Positions 55,833 to 63,405 of a stretch of DNA of 64,000 bases are shown in pieces; the stretch's first letter is position 1, and each line of letters opens with the position of its first letter. A model generated the notes under the pieces. That model was given only the letters and a program-made list of their open reading frames with translations, was not told the DNA's origin and ran no database searches. Source of the DNA: Leptospirales bacterium (GTDB lineage: Bacteria > Spirochaetota > Leptospiria > Leptospirales > Leptonemataceae); assembly GCA_019694655.1 (NCBI GenBank), contig JAIBBN010000002.1, positions 1 to 64,000 on the forward strand. Direction: 5' to 3'. The translations under genes and the position numbers were made by a program.

Positions 55833-58430
55833 ATGAGCCAGATCTACGCTTTTAGCCAGCAGGGATGTACCGCCGACCGTGAAGTCTGGGGGCGCTCCGG
55901 AAAACGAGGGCAGCGGGCGCTGGAACTGGCCGAATTAAAAATGCCGGTAGTGCCTGGCTTCATCCTGGATTCGCGCGCCGCAGCCCGCCTGGGTCAGATG
56001 GACCCTAAAGGCCTGCTGCAGCAGGGCATTCCCGCGATCGAGCAACTCATTGGACGCAAATATGGCGATGCCGAAAACCCGCTGCTGTTGAAGGTCGTCT
56101 GCAGCTCCAATCTGGCGCTGCCCATCTATCCAACCGTTTTTAACGTGGGCCTCTCCCCGGTGACGATCCCGGGATTTGCTCGCTTTATGGGCGAAGAGGC
56201 GGCGTGGTTCGAGTACTGTTATCTGTTGCGCACTGCCGGAACCAAACTCTTCGATATCGCCGGCGCAAAGTTTGACGAAATAGAAAAGCGTTTCGATCGC
56301 AGCGTCGATGGTCGCAAGGCCTGCGCCCAGGAGATGCGCAACTTGATTGGACCGGAGCGCATTCCGGATGATCCACTGGCGCAGCTGGAAGCGATCTGCA
56401 AAGAGGCGGCGCGTAAGTACCACGATGCCGACCTTGATGAAGATGACAACGTCGCCCTGATGGTTCAGGGAATGGTCTTTGGCAATCTGACGCCCAATGA
56501 CATCGTGGGCATGTTCTTTACGCGCAATACTGTATCTGGCGAAAATCGACTGCAGGGCAGCTTTCTGCAGCACGCCTATACCCTGGATCGCGACGGCCTG
56601 GATATCAATCAGCTTGACTCTGTCTATCTGGAGGAATTGAAAAAAATCGGCCGCACTCTGGAGCACCGCTTTCGCGAACTGCGCGAGGTGAAGTTCATAG
56701 TTGAAAACGGCAAGATCTGGCTGATCAACCAGACCCAGGAAGATAACAAGTCCACGCAGGCGCACATCAAGACGCTGCTCGACCTGATGAAGGAAGGAGT
56801 GGTGGAAGAGTCCTGGGTGGTGCAGCAGATTCCGCCGGGCCAGCTGGCGACCTTACTGCACCCTGTGGTAGACGCCGCTTCGATTCAGGGCATTCCCAAG
56901 GTCGAGGGCGGTCTGGCCGGTTCGCCCGGCGCCGCTGTCGGGCGCGTATTCTTTTCCGCTGACTCGCTGATGGAGGCCCATCGCGAAGCCACCCTGAAAG
57001 GCCTGGACAGTCGGCTGATCTTGATGGTTGAAGCGAGCTTTGCTGAAGATGTGAAAGCCATTGAAGTTGGGCAGGGCGTGATATCGGTCGAGGGCGGCTA
57101 CTCCTCGCACGCGCCGGTGGTGGCGCGCTCGCTTGGCAAAGTGAGCATCGTCAACCCCGCGATTCGCATCCACGGGAAGCAGTTCGAACTGAACGGCGTT
57201 GTGGTGAAAGAAGGCGACTACGTAACCATGGATGTTCCCTTCTATAAGGCCCCGGCGATTTTTCTTGGCAAGGCGCAATTGATCAACCCGGACATCCAAT
57301 CGAATGGTCTCGTAGAATTCATCGAGGTCATCCGGCGTCACATAGATCCATCCTTTGTGGTGCGCGCCAATGCAGACCTGGGCCGTGATGCCAAAGTCTC
57401 CAAGACCATGGGTGCATACGGCATTGGACTGTGCCGCACGGAGCACATGTTCTTTGCAGAAGACCGCATCATGCGCTTCCGCGAGATGATTCTGGCTAAA
57501 GACAGCGAGGAGCGTCTGCGCGCATTGGAAGACCTGCGTCCCGTACAGCGCCAGGATTTCTATGATCTGTTCAGCACCATGGCGCCCTATCCGGTGACCA
57601 TCCGCTTGCTCGATGCTCCACTGCATGAGTTTTTGCCGCGCAATGAGGGCGTGCTAAAGGATTATCTCGAATATCTGCAGAAGAAGGGCCATAGCCCGGA
57701 TCGCGAGGAAATCGAATCCCGCATCGAACGCCTGCACGAATTCAATCCGATGCTCGGTCATCGTGGTTGTCGCGTCGCAATCACCTATCCTGAAATCTAC
57801 GAGATGCAGGTGCGCGCAATTCTCGAAGCGGCCTGCAAGCTTCGCAAAGAAGGCGTGGAAGTTATTCCGGAAATCATGATCCCCATTGTCATGAATCCGT
57901 CGGAACTCAGCATGCTGCGCAACGGCAAGCGAATCGAAGGCAAGCACATCCGCGGTATTGTCGATGTCGCTCGCGAAGTCTTTCAGGCGGAGGGCGTGCA
58001 CATCGAATACAAGGTTGGAACCATGGTGGAATTGCCGGCGGCGGCCCTGCTTTCCGACGAACTGGCGCGCTATGCCGAGTTTTTCAGCTATGGCACGAAC
58101 GACCTGACGCAGACGACTTTCGGTCTCAGCCGCGACGATGTGAATAGCTTCTTCCCGGCCTACACCGAGTACGACCTTCTGCCAAACAATCCCTTCCAGG
58201 TGCTGGGCGGTGCGGTGAAAGAATTGATCGGACTTTCGGCGGTACGCGGGCGCATGACGCGCCCCGATATCAAGCTTGGACTTTGCGGCGAGCACGGCGC
58301 GGACCCGGCCAACATTGAGTTCTGTCGCCAGGCTGGCCTGAGTTACGTTTCCTGTTCCGCTTACAGCGTGCCGATCGCGCTGCTGGCTGTGGCCCAGCTA
58401 ACCTTGAAAGAAAAGGCGGCTGCAAAATAG
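55833..58430 (+). CDS. Pyruvate phosphate dikinase homologue with degenerate ATP-grasp half (865 aa)
   Basis: Length and domain order match pyruvate phosphate dikinase. The swivelling His domain is intact (GGYSSHAPVVA, His426), as is the PEP/pyruvate barrel (GLCRTEHMFF, TIRLLDAPLHEF, HRGCRVAITYPEI, GTNDLTQTTFG, Cys841 in YVSCSAY). The N-terminal nucleotide-binding half has lost the usual signatures: the GGKG loop reads SGKRG, SVRSGA reads KVVCSSN, the NAQGED stretch is absent, and LQTRxGKR reads INQTQEDNK. ATP-dependent phosphorylation is therefore doubtful; a role as regulatory or PEP-dependent phosphotransferase is possible (inference). ATG 55833 has GGAG eight bases upstream. A bidirectional terminator follows at 58505-58532. 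Confidence 0.85.
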   Translation: MSQIYAFSQQGCTADREVWGRSGKRGQRALELAELKMPVVPGFILDSRAAARLGQMDPKGLLQQGIPAIEQLIGRKYGDAENPLLLKVVCSSNLALPIYPTVFNVGLSPVTIPGFARFMGEEAAWFEYCYLLRTAGTKLFDIAGAKFDEIEKRFDRSVDGRKACAQEMRNLIGPERIPDDPLAQLEAICKEAARKYHDADLDEDDNVALMVQGMVFGNLTPNDIVGMFFTRNTVSGENRLQGSFLQHAYTLDRDGLDINQLDSVYLEELKKIGRTLEHRFRELREVKFIVENGKIWLINQTQEDNKSTQAHIKTLLDLMKEGVVEESWVVQQIPPGQLATLLHPVVDAASIQGIPKVEGGLAGSPGAAVGRVFFSADSLMEAHREATLKGLDSRLILMVEASFAEDVKAIEVGQGVISVEGGYSSHAPVVARSLGKVSIVNPAIRIHGKQFELNGVVVKEGDYVTMDVPFYKAPAIFLGKAQLINPDIQSNGLVEFIEVIRRHIDPSFVVRANADLGRDAKVSKTMGAYGIGLCRTEHMFFAEDRIMRFREMILAKDSEERLRALEDLRPVQRQDFYDLFSTMAPYPVTIRLLDAPLHEFLPRNEGVLKDYLEYLQKKGHSPDREEIESRIERLHEFNPMLGHRGCRVAITYPEIYEMQVRAILEAACKLRKEGVEVIPEIMIPIVMNPSELSMLRNGKRIEGKHIRGIVDVAREVFQAEGVHIEYKVGTMVELPAAALLSDELARYAEFFSYGTNDLTQTTFGLSRDDVNSFFPAYTEYDLLPNNPFQVLGGAVKELIGLSAVRGRMTRPDIKLGLCGEHGADPANIEFCRQAGLSYVSCSAYSVPIALLAVAQLTLKEKAAAK

Positions 58431-58504
58431 GCGCTGAAAGCGATCGTCGCCCTGAACGATAATTCTGGCGCGCTCAGGCGCGCGGGCAGGGGACTGCAAG
58501 CAAA

Positions 58505-58532
58505 AAGCCCGGCGGTGTATCGCCGGGCTTTT
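58505..58532. terminator. Bidirectional rho-independent terminator between the dikinase homologue and flaB
   Basis: AAGCCCGGCG (58505-58514) pairs perfectly with CGCCGGGCTT (58521-58530) around a six-base loop. T-runs follow on both strands (TTTT at 58529-58532 on plus; complement of AAAAA at 58502-58506 on minus). It can therefore end transcription of the dikinase gene and of the convergent flaB gene. Confidence 0.93.
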
Positions 58533-58559
58533 CAGGATGAGGAGCTTTTTTTAGAAATC

Positions 58560-59408
58560 TTAGCGGAGAAGCTGCAGGACTGTCTGCGTCTTCATATTCG
58601 ATTGAGCGACCATTGCCGTCGCCGCCTGCACCAGGATCTGGTAGCGGGTGAAGCTTGACATCTGCTCGGCCATATCTGTATCGCGAATTCGTGATTCGGC
58701 TGCCTGAATGTTCTCGTAGGCATTCATCAGTCCCTTGGCGGCATGCTCCAGGCGATTCTGATAAGCGCCCAGATCGGCGCGCTGCTTGGAAATGCGGCGC
58801 AGAGCGTCGTCCGCCAGGCCGATCACCGAGTTGGCTTTGTCTGGAGTGCTGATCGAGATAAAGGTCAGAACGGTCGGATTGCGCAGTCCCAACGCTGCCG
58901 TGGTCATGGTGTTGATGAACACACGCTCGCGCTGGTGCATGTTGGCGCCCATATGGAACCACATCGATGCCGTCGGATTCAGGCGAGCAAAGGCGCCGGT
59001 CAGCATTTTCATCTTGTTGAATTCCGCCTGCGAAGCAATGCGATCGATCTCGTCGATCAGCTGCGAAACTTCAACCTGAATCTGCTGGCGATCCTCTTCA
59101 GTGTAAATGCCGTTGGCGGCCTGGACGGCCAGCACGCGGATTCGCTGAATCATGTTCTGCGTTTCCTGCAGATAGCCTTCGGTCGTTTGAATGAAAGAAA
59201 TGCCATCTTCGGTGTTGCGAACGGCCTGTCGCAAACCATGCACCTGAGTGCGCATCTTTTCCGATACCGCCAATCCGGCGGCATCGTCGCCGGCGCGGTT
59301 GATGCGCATACCGGAGGACAGTTTCTCGATATCCTTCGACATTTCCATGTCGTGGAACTTCAGTGTGCGATGGGAAAAGATCGCGCTGATGTTGTGATTG
59401 ATAATCAT
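58560..59408 (-). CDS. flaB: Periplasmic flagellar core protein FlaB (282 aa)
   Basis: A flagellin of the spirochaete core-filament type. It has the conserved coiled-coil ends ([16 protein letters not shown] with [19 protein letters not shown], and the C-terminal [22 protein letters not shown] with QTVLQLLR) and the central [18 protein letters not shown] that marks spirochaete FlaB. Length (282 residues) is typical of Leptospira FlaB proteins. It assembles into the core of the periplasmic filament. GGAGG lies seven bases before ATG 59408. A terminator shared with the dikinase gene lies at the 3' end. The class of its promoter could not be read: a GCCGA-like -10 for sigma-28 has no matching -35. 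Confidence 0.95.
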   Translation of the reverse strand: MIINHNISAIFSHRTLKFHDMEMSKDIEKLSSGMRINRAGDDAAGLAVSEKMRTQVHGLRQAVRNTEDGISFIQTTEGYLQETQNMIQRIRVLAVQAANGIYTEEDRQQIQVEVSQLIDEIDRIASQAEFNKMKMLTGAFARLNPTASMWFHMGANMHQRERVFINTMTTAALGLRNPTVLTFISISTPDKANSVIGLADDALRRISKQRADLGAYQNRLEHAAKGLMNAYENIQAAESRIRDTDMAEQMSSFTRYQILVQAATAMVAQSNMKTQTVLQLLR

Positions 59409-59564
59409 CTCGGGTCCTCCATGAACCTCTGCGCCGTCGTACTCAAACGCCCTGCGCTCATCATCCTCGGCAAATACGCCTCAGGCAAAAGATCGGTGCG
59501 TTGGCGCAGCGACGCTTGACTTTTTTTTCAGGAGTCGCCTCGGCCAGCAGGCTCGGCGGGACCT

Positions 59565-59592
59565 TTGTCCCTCCAACAAAGCTTTCTATAAA
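59565..59592 (+). promoter_or_regulatory. Likely sigma-70-like promoter of the methyltransferase gene
   Basis: TTGTCC (59565-59570) and TATAAA (59587-59592) are separated by 16 bases, with the ATG at 59638. Four and five of six positions match the consensus. It lies in the 230-base gap between the divergent flaB and methyltransferase genes. Confidence 0.5.
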
Positions 59593-59637
59593 TGCGCGGC
59601 CGGACGCCGGACGACGAAGGTCGATAAGCTCTGCAGA

Positions 59638-60885
59638 ATGCGCCAGGCCCAATCTGCAGCAATCTCCCGCAAAGCAAGATCGCCGGAGGCATCGGAGCTT
59701 CGCCTGACGGCAGCCGACGCCCACTGTCCGGTGCGCGAAGGGGAATTCTGGACGGCGCGACAGCGTCAAATGCATCCGCTGCACTACGCGGTAAGCTATC
59801 GCGCCTCCTTCAAACCGGAGCTGCCGGATTTCTTTATCAGGCGCTGCCTGGACGAGGCGCATCGTCGGCGAGCCGTGGTGCTTGATCCCTTTGGCGGCAG
59901 AGGAACTACGGCGCTGCAGGCCAACATGCTGGGTTGTCGCGCCATCCACAATGACCTCAATCCGGTGTCGCTGTTCATTGCTGGCGCGCGCAGTCACGTT
60001 CCCGAGCTTGCAACACTGGAGCAGCGGCTGGCTGCGCTGCCAATAGAGCAGGGCGCGAGCTTCAGCACGGAGGACCTTCGCCGCCTGGGTCCTTTCTTTC
60101 ACCAGCAGACCCTGGCCGAATTGTGCTTTTTGCGCAATGCACTGCGCTCGCCCGAGGCGCAAGAGGATCATGCCCTGCGCTACATTGGAATGACAGCCCT
60201 GTCGCGCCTGCATGGCCATTCCGACGGCTTCTTCTCCGTTTATTCCTTTCCGCAAATATCAATTCTGCCTGCAGCCCAGGAGCGTAACAACCGCCGCCGC
60301 GGTCTGCGTCCGGAGTACCGCAACCTGCGTCAGCGCATTCTGAAAAAGATGCGCCAGGATCTTCAGGAAGAACTGCCAGAAGCCTACCGGCGCAGCGCTC
60401 GTCGCAATCGCATCCTCCGCGAAGATGCCGCGCGGCTCAAGCCATTGCGCACCGGAAGCGTGGACCTGATCGTTACCTCGCCGCCATTCCTGGATAAAGT
60501 AAACTACCTTCAGGACAACTGGATGCGCGCCTGGTTTCTTGGCGTGGAGGACGAGGCCGAGGAGCGGCCGCCGACGGTAACCCAGCGCTTGAGCGTCTGG
60601 CAGTCCTTTATGGGCCGCGTAATGTCCGAAATGCAGCGCCTGCTGCGATCGGGCGGGCGCGCGATCATAGAAGTTGGCGAGGTCAGCTTCGGCGGCCAAA
60701 CGCTCAATCTGGAAGAGGCGCTGCTGGCTGCGCTGCCCGGGCCCGACCGCTATGGCCGGCTGCTGGCCGAGGAGGTGCTGATCAACCGCCAGCGATTTAC
60801 CAAACTTGCCAATTGCTGGGATGTCACCAACAATGAGCGCGGCATAAACAGCAATCGCTGCCTGGTCCTGCGCAAAGCGCAATAA
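59638..60885 (+). CDS. Orphan site-specific DNA methyltransferase (415 aa)
   Basis: An AdoMet-dependent methyltransferase. The AdoMet loop is VLDPFGGRGTTALQANMLG (about residues 80-98), and the catalytic loop is VTSPPFLDKVNY (about 280), with 190 residues between. The TSPPF form of the catalytic motif fits N4-cytosine or N6-adenine methylation of DNA. The motif order (AdoMet loop first) differs from the common beta class in which TSPPY comes first. Residues 1-40 are variable. No restriction endonuclease gene is adjacent, so it looks like an orphan; a role in gene regulation is possible. ATG 59638 has a weak ribosome site. An RNA substrate cannot be excluded from the sequence. Confidence 0.82.
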   Translation: MRQAQSAAISRKARSPEASELRLTAADAHCPVREGEFWTARQRQMHPLHYAVSYRASFKPELPDFFIRRCLDEAHRRRAVVLDPFGGRGTTALQANMLGCRAIHNDLNPVSLFIAGARSHVPELATLEQRLAALPIEQGASFSTEDLRRLGPFFHQQTLAELCFLRNALRSPEAQEDHALRYIGMTALSRLHGHSDGFFSVYSFPQISILPAAQERNNRRRGLRPEYRNLRQRILKKMRQDLQEELPEAYRRSARRNRILREDAARLKPLRTGSVDLIVTSPPFLDKVNYLQDNWMRAWFLGVEDEAEERPPTVTQRLSVWQSFMGRVMSEMQRLLRSGGRAIIEVGEVSFGGQTLNLEEALLAALPGPDRYGRLLAEEVLINRQRFTKLANCWDVTNNERGINSNRCLVLRKAQ

Positions 60886-60927
60886 TCGCCGGCGGCGATC
60901 GATCGCTTTTGCTCATGGATTCCCGCC

Positions 60928-60955
60928 GGGGACCGATAGAAGTCATGAGGTCCCC
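60928..60955 (+). promoter_or_regulatory. 7-bp hairpin covering the flgG ribosome site
   Basis: GGGGACC (60928-60934) pairs perfectly with GGTCCCC (60949-60955) around a 14-base loop. The GAGG that probably serves flgG (60947-60950) is half inside the 3' arm, and the start codon is six bases after it. If it forms in the mRNA, initiation at flgG would be reduced until the stem is opened. A second short palindrome with TTTT (60895-60910) lies just upstream and might end the methyltransferase transcript. Confidence 0.55.
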
Positions 60956-60960
60956 TGTCT

Positions 60961-61758
60961 ATGCTTCGTTCCCTCTGGACTGCCGCCACGGGCATGATTG
61001 CCCAGCAATACAATATTGATACGATCTCTAACAATCTGGCCAACGTAAACACCTACGGCTTCAAGAAGAACCGGGCCGATTTTGAAGACCTGGTCTACCA
61101 ACATCAGGTGCTGGCTGGCACGCCGGCCACGGCCGTTTCTGAGATCCCCACCGGAGTCTACTTTGGCCACGGCGTGCGCGTTGCCGCCACACAGAAGCTC
61201 TTTGAAATGGGCAGTTTGCAGGCTACCGGCGAGAAGTTTGACATGGCCGTCGCCGGAGAGCAGGGTTTCTTCAAAGTGTTGCTGCCCGACGGCACATTTG
61301 CCTATACGCGCGACGGAAGCTTCAAGATCGACTCGCGCCAGCAAATCGTGACCGCCAATGGCTACTTGCTGGAGCCGCCGATCACGCTGCCGCCCGGAGC
61401 GCGCAACGATCGCTTTCAAGTTTCAGAAAACGGCGAAGTGACGGTCATCATCGGCGATGATATCCGGCCGACCAGAATCGGCCAGATAGATCTCTACCGA
61501 TTTGTCAACCCCGCCGGACTCAAAGCCATCGGCAACAACCTGTTCAAGGAAACGGTGGCCAGCGGCCCCGAGATTCAGGGAACCCCCGGTCTGGAGGGGA
61601 TGGGCAAGCTACTGCAGGGCTTCCTGGAAACCTCCAACGTCAAGCTGGTCGAGGAAATGGTAAATATGATCGTCGCTCAGCGCGCCTATGAATCGAACTC
61701 AAAGGCCGTAACGACCTCCGATTCGATGCTGGGTACAGCGATAGCGATGAAACGATGA
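60961..61758 (+). CDS. flgG: Flagellar distal-rod protein FlgG (265 aa)
   Basis: An axial rod component of the flagellar motor. The N-terminal signature LWTAATGMIAQQYNIDTISNNLANVNTYGFKK and the C-terminal block GFLETSNVKLVEEMVNMIVAQRAYESNSK are both typical; length is close to that of enterobacterial FlgG. It is the first of four motility genes; the stop overlaps the flgA ATG as ATGA (61755-61758). Its ribosome site GAGG is partly within the hairpin at 60928-60955. Second FlgF-like rod genes are not present in this window. Confidence 0.97.
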   Translation: MLRSLWTAATGMIAQQYNIDTISNNLANVNTYGFKKNRADFEDLVYQHQVLAGTPATAVSEIPTGVYFGHGVRVAATQKLFEMGSLQATGEKFDMAVAGEQGFFKVLLPDGTFAYTRDGSFKIDSRQQIVTANGYLLEPPITLPPGARNDRFQVSENGEVTVIIGDDIRPTRIGQIDLYRFVNPAGLKAIGNNLFKETVASGPEIQGTPGLEGMGKLLQGFLETSNVKLVEEMVNMIVAQRAYESNSKAVTTSDSMLGTAIAMKR

Positions 61759-62765
61759 TGCGCTGTTGCGTCGCGGCTCTTCTGATTGCCCTGGGACTGC
61801 CTGCGGTCCTTGAAGCGCAAAGCATCTACCTGCGCTCCAGCGCGGAGATCGAGGGCCCGCGGGTCCAGCTGGATCAGATCGCTCGTATTGAGGGGGCGCC
61901 TCAGCTGCAGCGCCAGACGCTTTTTGACAATTTGCGTTCGCCGCGCTATCTGCGATCCGCTGAATTGCAAGCAGCGCTTGCCGCTCGCGGACTTGGCGGG
62001 GCGCGGGTTTTTGGCGATGGCGTCTGGATTGTGCCGGGCGTGCGTAGTCTGGATTCCGGCGCCCTGCAAACGATGCTCGAAGCCGCAATTCGCGCCCGAC
62101 CCGATGGCGAACGATTGCTGAGTGAATGTCGAATTGCCGTGGCGCCCCAGACCGCATTCCGCGTCCCAGAATCAGGGATTGAGCTCCGCTTGCAGCTTCC
62201 GGCGCGCTTGAGCTCCATTGCCGCCGGTCGGATGATCCTTGCTCTGGACGGCCTCAGCGCGGATCCGCACGGAGGAACAAGAACGATATTTCGTAAACAG
62301 ATTCCAGTGCAGATATTTCGACGACTGCCCGTAGCGATTGCCGTGCGTGATCTGGCGATAGGCGAACGTCTGCAGGCGCAGGACTATCGCATCGAGCAGC
62401 GTGAATTTGAAGCGCTAGAAGATCGCTATCCGGTGGCGAGATTGGACGGAATGCGCGTCATGTCTCCGGTGCGTCAGGGTGCGATGTTAACGGCCTCCAG
62501 CATCCAGACTCAGCCTTCGGTACGACGCGGACAGAGTCTCGAGTTGACTTACCAGGCGGACGGACTTGTGCTCCGACTGCGCGGCGCTGCTCTGGAGGAG
62601 GGCGAGCCCGGAGATCAGATCCGGGTACGGCCCCTTTTTCCGGCCGCCCGGCGGGCCGATACTGTCTTGAGGGCGCGTATTGTCAGCGAATCATCCGCCG
62701 AGGTCGATCTGGCCGCAGAGGAATCCCATGAAGCAAGCGAGCAACCGGCAACTCCTGGCGCTTAG
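61755..62765 (+). CDS. flgA: Flagellar P-ring assembly chaperone FlgA (336 aa)
   Basis: A periplasmic chaperone for P-ring formation. An N-terminal signal peptide (CCVAALLIALGLPAVLEA) is followed by an LDQIARIEG-type domain and the C-terminal SAF-like region (AVRDLAIGERLQAQDYRIEQRE, RLDGMRVMSPVRQGAMLTAS and the final region with GQSLELTYQADGL). It is longer than the E. coli protein (219 residues), chiefly in the N-terminal half. It starts within the flgG stop. Its last 38 bases overlap the flgH start, so translation is coupled. Confidence 0.9.
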   Translation: MMRCCVAALLIALGLPAVLEAQSIYLRSSAEIEGPRVQLDQIARIEGAPQLQRQTLFDNLRSPRYLRSAELQAALAARGLGGARVFGDGVWIVPGVRSLDSGALQTMLEAAIRARPDGERLLSECRIAVAPQTAFRVPESGIELRLQLPARLSSIAAGRMILALDGLSADPHGGTRTIFRKQIPVQIFRRLPVAIAVRDLAIGERLQAQDYRIEQREFEALEDRYPVARLDGMRVMSPVRQGAMLTASSIQTQPSVRRGQSLELTYQADGLVLRLRGAALEEGEPGDQIRVRPLFPAARRADTVLRARIVSESSAEVDLAAEESHEASEQPATPGA

Positions 62766-63405
62766 CGTCGCGACGCTGCTGGCGGCCACCGTGCTGGGCG
62801 CCCAATCGCTGTGGCGCGATCAAAACCCTTATAATCCGCGTCAGGATATACGCGACGGCGTGGTGCTGCGCCTGGTCGTAGACGAACCAATCATTCTGGA
62901 CTACGAGTACGAAAACACATCTGACCAAAACGTCGTGATCAAGCTGAATCCTGATCAAAAGCTATTCGAATTCTTGCCGCCAGCGGATTCCAACCAGTCG
63001 ATTACCAACAAACGCACCAACCGAGTGCGGGCGCGGAGCCGTCTGAGCTTCCGCATTGCCGTTCAGGCCCAGGGCGATCCCAGCAACGGCGTTGTCAGTT
63101 TCGTCGGCCGAAAGCTGCTCGCCTATGAGAACGGCCGCAGCCGCCAGGAATTACAGATCAGCGGGCGAGTACACGTCAATGATATACACAATGGCAGAAT
63201 GGTACACTCCAATGATGTTGCTGAGTTGCAAATTGTCATGGCTGGCGCCCCGGTTCCGCAGTCGCAGGAATTGCCATTGAAGCAGGCGGAAGCGGCCAAC
63301 GGACAGCCGCCTGGACCAAGCGCTCAAATCAATGAGCAGGAGCGCGCTCGGCTGCTGCTGGATCATCTCAATCGAATTCTGGGAGAAACGGCCAGTGATC
63401 GCTAG
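62728..63405 (+). CDS. flgH: Flagellar L-ring-like protein FlgH (225 aa)
   Basis: Homologue of the L-ring protein. After a signal peptide (LLALSVATLLAATVLGA) comes the family start SLWRDQNPYNPR, then the conserved core, and GRVHVNDIHNGRMVHSNDVAELQIV. FlgH of Gram-negatives with external flagella is a lipoprotein; here the signal peptide ends at Ala-Gly-Ala-Gln with no lipobox Cys, so it should be cleaved by signal peptidase I and remain soluble in the periplasm. ATG 62728 has AGAGGA six bases upstream and lies inside the flgA 3' end. Its last bases overlap the GTG of flgI. Confidence 0.87.
   Translation: MKQASNRQLLALSVATLLAATVLGAQSLWRDQNPYNPRQDIRDGVVLRLVVDEPIILDYEYENTSDQNVVIKLNPDQKLFEFLPPADSNQSITNKRTNRVRARSRLSFRIAVQAQGDPSNGVVSFVGRKLLAYENGRSRQELQISGRVHVNDIHNGRMVHSNDVAELQIVMAGAPVPQSQELPLKQAEAANGQPPGPSAQINEQERARLLLDHLNRILGETASDR

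Noticed and set aside
59415-59500. Sigma-28 promoter for flaB
   Set aside because: A GCCGAGGA on the minus strand resembles the -10, but the sequence 15 bases upstream is TTTT-like rather than TAAA.
60895-60910. Terminator after the methyltransferase gene
   Set aside because: The palindrome GCGATC/GATCGC with TTTT can fold only a four-pair stem; mentioned with the flgG leader but not called.
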